This document shows, piece by piece, positions 5,184 through 7,019 of a stretch of DNA of 7,019 nucleotides (positions are counted from its first letter, which is position 1; each line of letters opens with the position of its first letter). Source of the stretch: Legionellales bacterium (lineage in GTDB: Bacteria; Pseudomonadota; Gammaproteobacteria; WLWR01); contig WLWR01000092.1 in assembly GCA_012103495.1 (NCBI GenBank), forward strand, positions 1 through 7,019, given 5' to 3'. The notes beneath the pieces are model-generated. The model made no database searches and had not been told where the DNA came from. It saw nothing but the letters and a program-made list of their open reading frames with translations. The position numbers and the translations under genes are program-made.

Positions 5184-6080
5184 TTATTGATGTTCATGAT
5201 CGGTAGAAACCGCTTGAATAATCGCGGAAAAATCCAATTGCCCTTGCCCTGCTTCGACAAATGCTTGATACAATTCACATGCACGCTCACCCAATTGAGT
5301 TTTCACCTGTGCACTCACGGCAGCCGACTGACTCAGTTGCAAATCTTTAAGCATCATCGCCGCGGTAAATCCCGGTTCATACCCATGACTGGCTGGCACG
5401 TCTGCCAACACTCCCGGCGCTGGGCAATAGTTCGACATCGCCCAACATTCTCCCGAGGCTTGGGTACTGATTTGAAAAAATGTTTGTGCATCCAATCCCA
5501 ATTGCTGGGCCAAGGTAAATGCTTCACTCACCGCAATCATGCTGATGCCTAAAATTAAATTGTTGCAAATTTTCGCCACTTGCCCATTGCCCGCTGCACC
5601 GGCATGCACCAGAGTATTTCCTAAACATTGCAAAATGGGTTTTGCCCGCTCAAACACCGCCGCTTCACCGCCCACCATGAAGGTTAAACTCGCCGCCTGC
5701 GCCCCAGCCACACCACCGGAAACCGGCGCATCCAACATAGCGATCCCACGCGTTTGCGCTTGTTGATGCAATTGGCGGGTCGCTTGAATGTCGATCGAAG
5801 AACTGTCGATATACAGTAACGTTTGATTTGCATGAGCAAATATGCCTTGCTCTGTCAAACACACATCACAAACTTGATCGCCTGTTTGCAACATGGTAAA
5901 CAAAACATCCACTTGTTGTGCCAACATGGCCGGCGAGTCAGCAGCCAACGCACCTTGATCAACCAGTGCTTGCACCGCTTGAGGCTGCACATCAAACACC
6001 TGTACCTCGTATTGATGCGCCAACAATTGTTGCGCCATCGGACGCCCCATGTGTCCCAATCCAATGAATCCTATTTGCAT
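5184..6080 (-). CDS. mmsB: 3-hydroxyisobutyrate dehydrogenase
   Basis: This cytoplasmic enzyme oxidises 3-hydroxyisobutyrate to methylmalonate semialdehyde with NAD+, in valine catabolism. From the ATG at 6080 it has 298 residues, the usual length. The Rossmann nucleotide motif is GFIGLGHMGRPMA (4-16), the substrate motif DAPVSGGVAGA (117-127), and the catalytic Lys K170 with N174 sits in GNGQVAKICNNL (164-175). The C-terminal helical domain has SGECWAMSNYCPAPGV (209-224) and FTAAMMLKDL (238-247). An upstream in-frame TTG at 6107 would overlap mmsA. The ATG is chosen because GGAAGGA (6095-6089) lies 8 nt before it and the protein then begins as the family does. It follows the mmsA stop by 5 nt, so the two are co-translated. 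Another beta-hydroxyacid dehydrogenase specificity is possible but less likely beside mmsA. Confidence 0.94.
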   Translation of the reverse strand: MQIGFIGLGHMGRPMAQQLLAHQYEVQVFDVQPQAVQALVDQGALAADSPAMLAQQVDVLFTMLQTGDQVCDVCLTEQGIFAHANQTLLYIDSSSIDIQATRQLHQQAQTRGIAMLDAPVSGGVAGAQAASLTFMVGGEAAVFERAKPILQCLGNTLVHAGAAGNGQVAKICNNLILGISMIAVSEAFTLAQQLGLDAQTFFQISTQASGECWAMSNYCPAPGVLADVPASHGYEPGFTAAMMLKDLQLSQSAAVSAQVKTQLGERACELYQAFVEAGQGQLDFSAIIQAVSTDHEHQ

Positions 6081-6095
6081 GTCGCTTATCCTTCC
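6081..6095 (-). promoter_or_regulatory. mmsB ribosome binding site inside the end of mmsA
   Basis: GGAAGGA (6095-6089) forms part of the last two codons of mmsA, and the mmsA stop (6088-6086) falls between it and the mmsB ATG at 6080. This arrangement indicates translational coupling and sets the mmsB start. Confidence 0.8.
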
Positions 6096-7019
6096 GCTGG
6101 TGGCCAACGGGTTGTGACCGATTTTGCCTGTGTGTAAAATTGCACGATTTGATCGCTTTGCAAACCCAAATCACCAAACCGTGACGCTTTCCAGCCACCA
6201 AACGCATGATAAGGCACCGGTACCGGCACCGGCACATTGACCCCCACCATACCCACTTGTACTTGCTGAACAAATTGTCGGCTAGCACCACCGTTTTGCG
6301 TGAAAATAGCAGCCCCGTTGCCATATGGATTTTGATTGATCAAATGAATGGCACTGGCTAAATCGTCCACCCGTACAATGCACAATACCGGTCCAAAGAT
6401 TTCTTGTTGATAGAGACTCATTTCCGGCTGTACGTGGTCAAAAATGCAAGGCCCCACGAAAAATCCTTGTTCATAGCCAGTCACTGTCACCTCACGATTA
6501 TCGACGATCAATTGCGCCCCCTCAGCTACACCCTGCTCGATTCGTTCCAATACTCGAGTTTGATGCGCACGGCTAATAAGAGGTCCAATATCGGTGTGTG
6601 AACCTCGGCCCGGTCCGACACGCAATTGTTGGGTTTGTTCTTGCAATGTTGGGATCCACTGTTCAGCAGTTTGATCCCCAACCACCACAGCAACACTCAA
6701 AGCCATGCACCGTTCTCCAGCACAACCAAATGCCGCTTCAACCACTGCGCTGCCGGCGTGCGCCAGATTGGCATCGGCTAAAATGATCGCATGATTTTTG
6801 GCACCACCAAAAGTATGGGCGCGTTTACCATGGGCAATGGCGGTTTGATAAATCGTCCGCGCTGCTGGCGTGGACGCCACTGCACTGACCACATCGACCT
6901 GCGGGTGAGTAATCAAGGCATTGACAGTCGTGTGATTGCCATGCACCACATTGCACACTCCCGCTGGCAAACCGGCTTCTAATAGCAAACCAGCCAATAA
7001 TAAACTGGCCGAAGGGTTT
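6086..7019 (-). CDS. mmsA: Methylmalonate-semialdehyde dehydrogenase (acylating), C-terminal 310 residues
   Basis: This CoA-dependent aldehyde dehydrogenase converts methylmalonate semialdehyde to propionyl-CoA, the step after MmsB. The frame is open to the window edge, where it begins NPSASLLLAG, matching the family's DPSAP..LAELL segment. About 180 N-terminal residues are missing out of roughly 500. Visible are VVHGNHTTV, FGGAKNHAIILADANL, the catalytic Cys in GCAGERCMALS (codon 6709-6707), QEIFGPVL, GVNVPVPVPVPYHAFGGW and the C-terminal FYTQAKSVTTRW. The GGAKNH motif lacks the general-base Glu of hydrolytic ALDHs (normally ELGG), as expected for acylating MMSDH. A hexanucleotide repeat (6213-6235) encodes the Val-Pro run. 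The TTG at 6997 is internal and not a start. The order mmsA-mmsB is as in Pseudomonas; no MmsR-type regulator is in the window. Confidence 0.94.
   Translation of the reverse strand, partial: NPSASLLLAGLLLEAGLPAGVCNVVHGNHTTVNALITHPQVDVVSAVASTPAARTIYQTAIAHGKRAHTFGGAKNHAIILADANLAHAGSAVVEAAFGCAGERCMALSVAVVVGDQTAEQWIPTLQEQTQQLRVGPGRGSHTDIGPLISRAHQTRVLERIEQGVAEGAQLIVDNREVTVTGYEQGFFVGPCIFDHVQPEMSLYQQEIFGPVLCIVRVDDLASAIHLINQNPYGNGAAIFTQNGGASRQFVQQVQVGMVGVNVPVPVPVPYHAFGGWKASRFGDLGLQSDQIVQFYTQAKSVTTRWPPAEG

Noticed and set aside
5172..5202. 7-bp inverted repeat CGATCAT / ATGATCG over the mmsB stop codon, with nearby ATCGATC direct repeats
   Set aside because: The stem is short, has a 17-nt loop and is not followed by a U-run on the minus strand, so it does not support a terminator call.
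5067..5552. Plus-strand open frame of 161 codons antisense to usp and mmsB
   Set aside because: Its sequence is rich in Cys, His and Arg, as expected of an antisense shadow, and both genes opposite are clear family members.

Overview
The window carries nine protein-coding genes, all on the minus strand, so they are transcribed from the high-coordinate end to the low-coordinate end. The gene order rpsF, rpsR, membrane-protein gene, rplI, dnaB, alr is the one known from Pseudomonas-type Gammaproteobacteria. It differs from E. coli, where priB lies between rpsF and rpsR and there is no membrane gene before rplI. Base composition looks moderate (high-40s % GC by eye), and the proteins are rich in Gln and Leu, written mostly CAA and TTG. 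I would call this a gammaproteobacterium and cannot place it further from the sequence alone.

Layout in transcription order. From 7019 to 5184 lie mmsA (cut by the window edge) and mmsB. They are separated by 5 nt and encode two consecutive enzymes of valine catabolism. Next is a small UspA-type stress protein (5082-4648) with its own possible promoter. The 205-nt gap 4647-4443 holds the most unusual structure here: a perfect 28-bp inverted repeat (4547-4574 / 4601-4628) around a partly paired loop. It is wrapped in a second, imperfect inverted repeat that overlaps the usp stop codon on one side and the predicted rpsF -35 box on the other. It looks like a REP/MITE-type element and may also terminate usp transcription. 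Downstream come a predicted rpsF promoter with a GC-rich discriminator and a short leader that can fold so that the rpsF Shine-Dalgarno is paired.

From 4442 to 1032 lies the ribosomal/replication operon: rpsF (S6), rpsR (S18), an eight-helix membrane protein resembling DUF2232, rplI (L9) and dnaB (replicative helicase). alr (alanine racemase) follows and runs off the low end. The ribosomal genes have clear Shine-Dalgarno sequences. The membrane gene and dnaB start 10 and 18 nt after their upstream stop codons with none visible, which fits low, coupled translation of low-abundance products.

Most of the window is conserved housekeeping. I see no new defence, toxin or mobile gene system. The points worth a second look are the nested inverted repeat at 4529-4667, the possible rpsF leader switch, the inverted repeat in the rpsF-rpsR gap, and the conserved but uncharacterised membrane gene inside a ribosomal operon.
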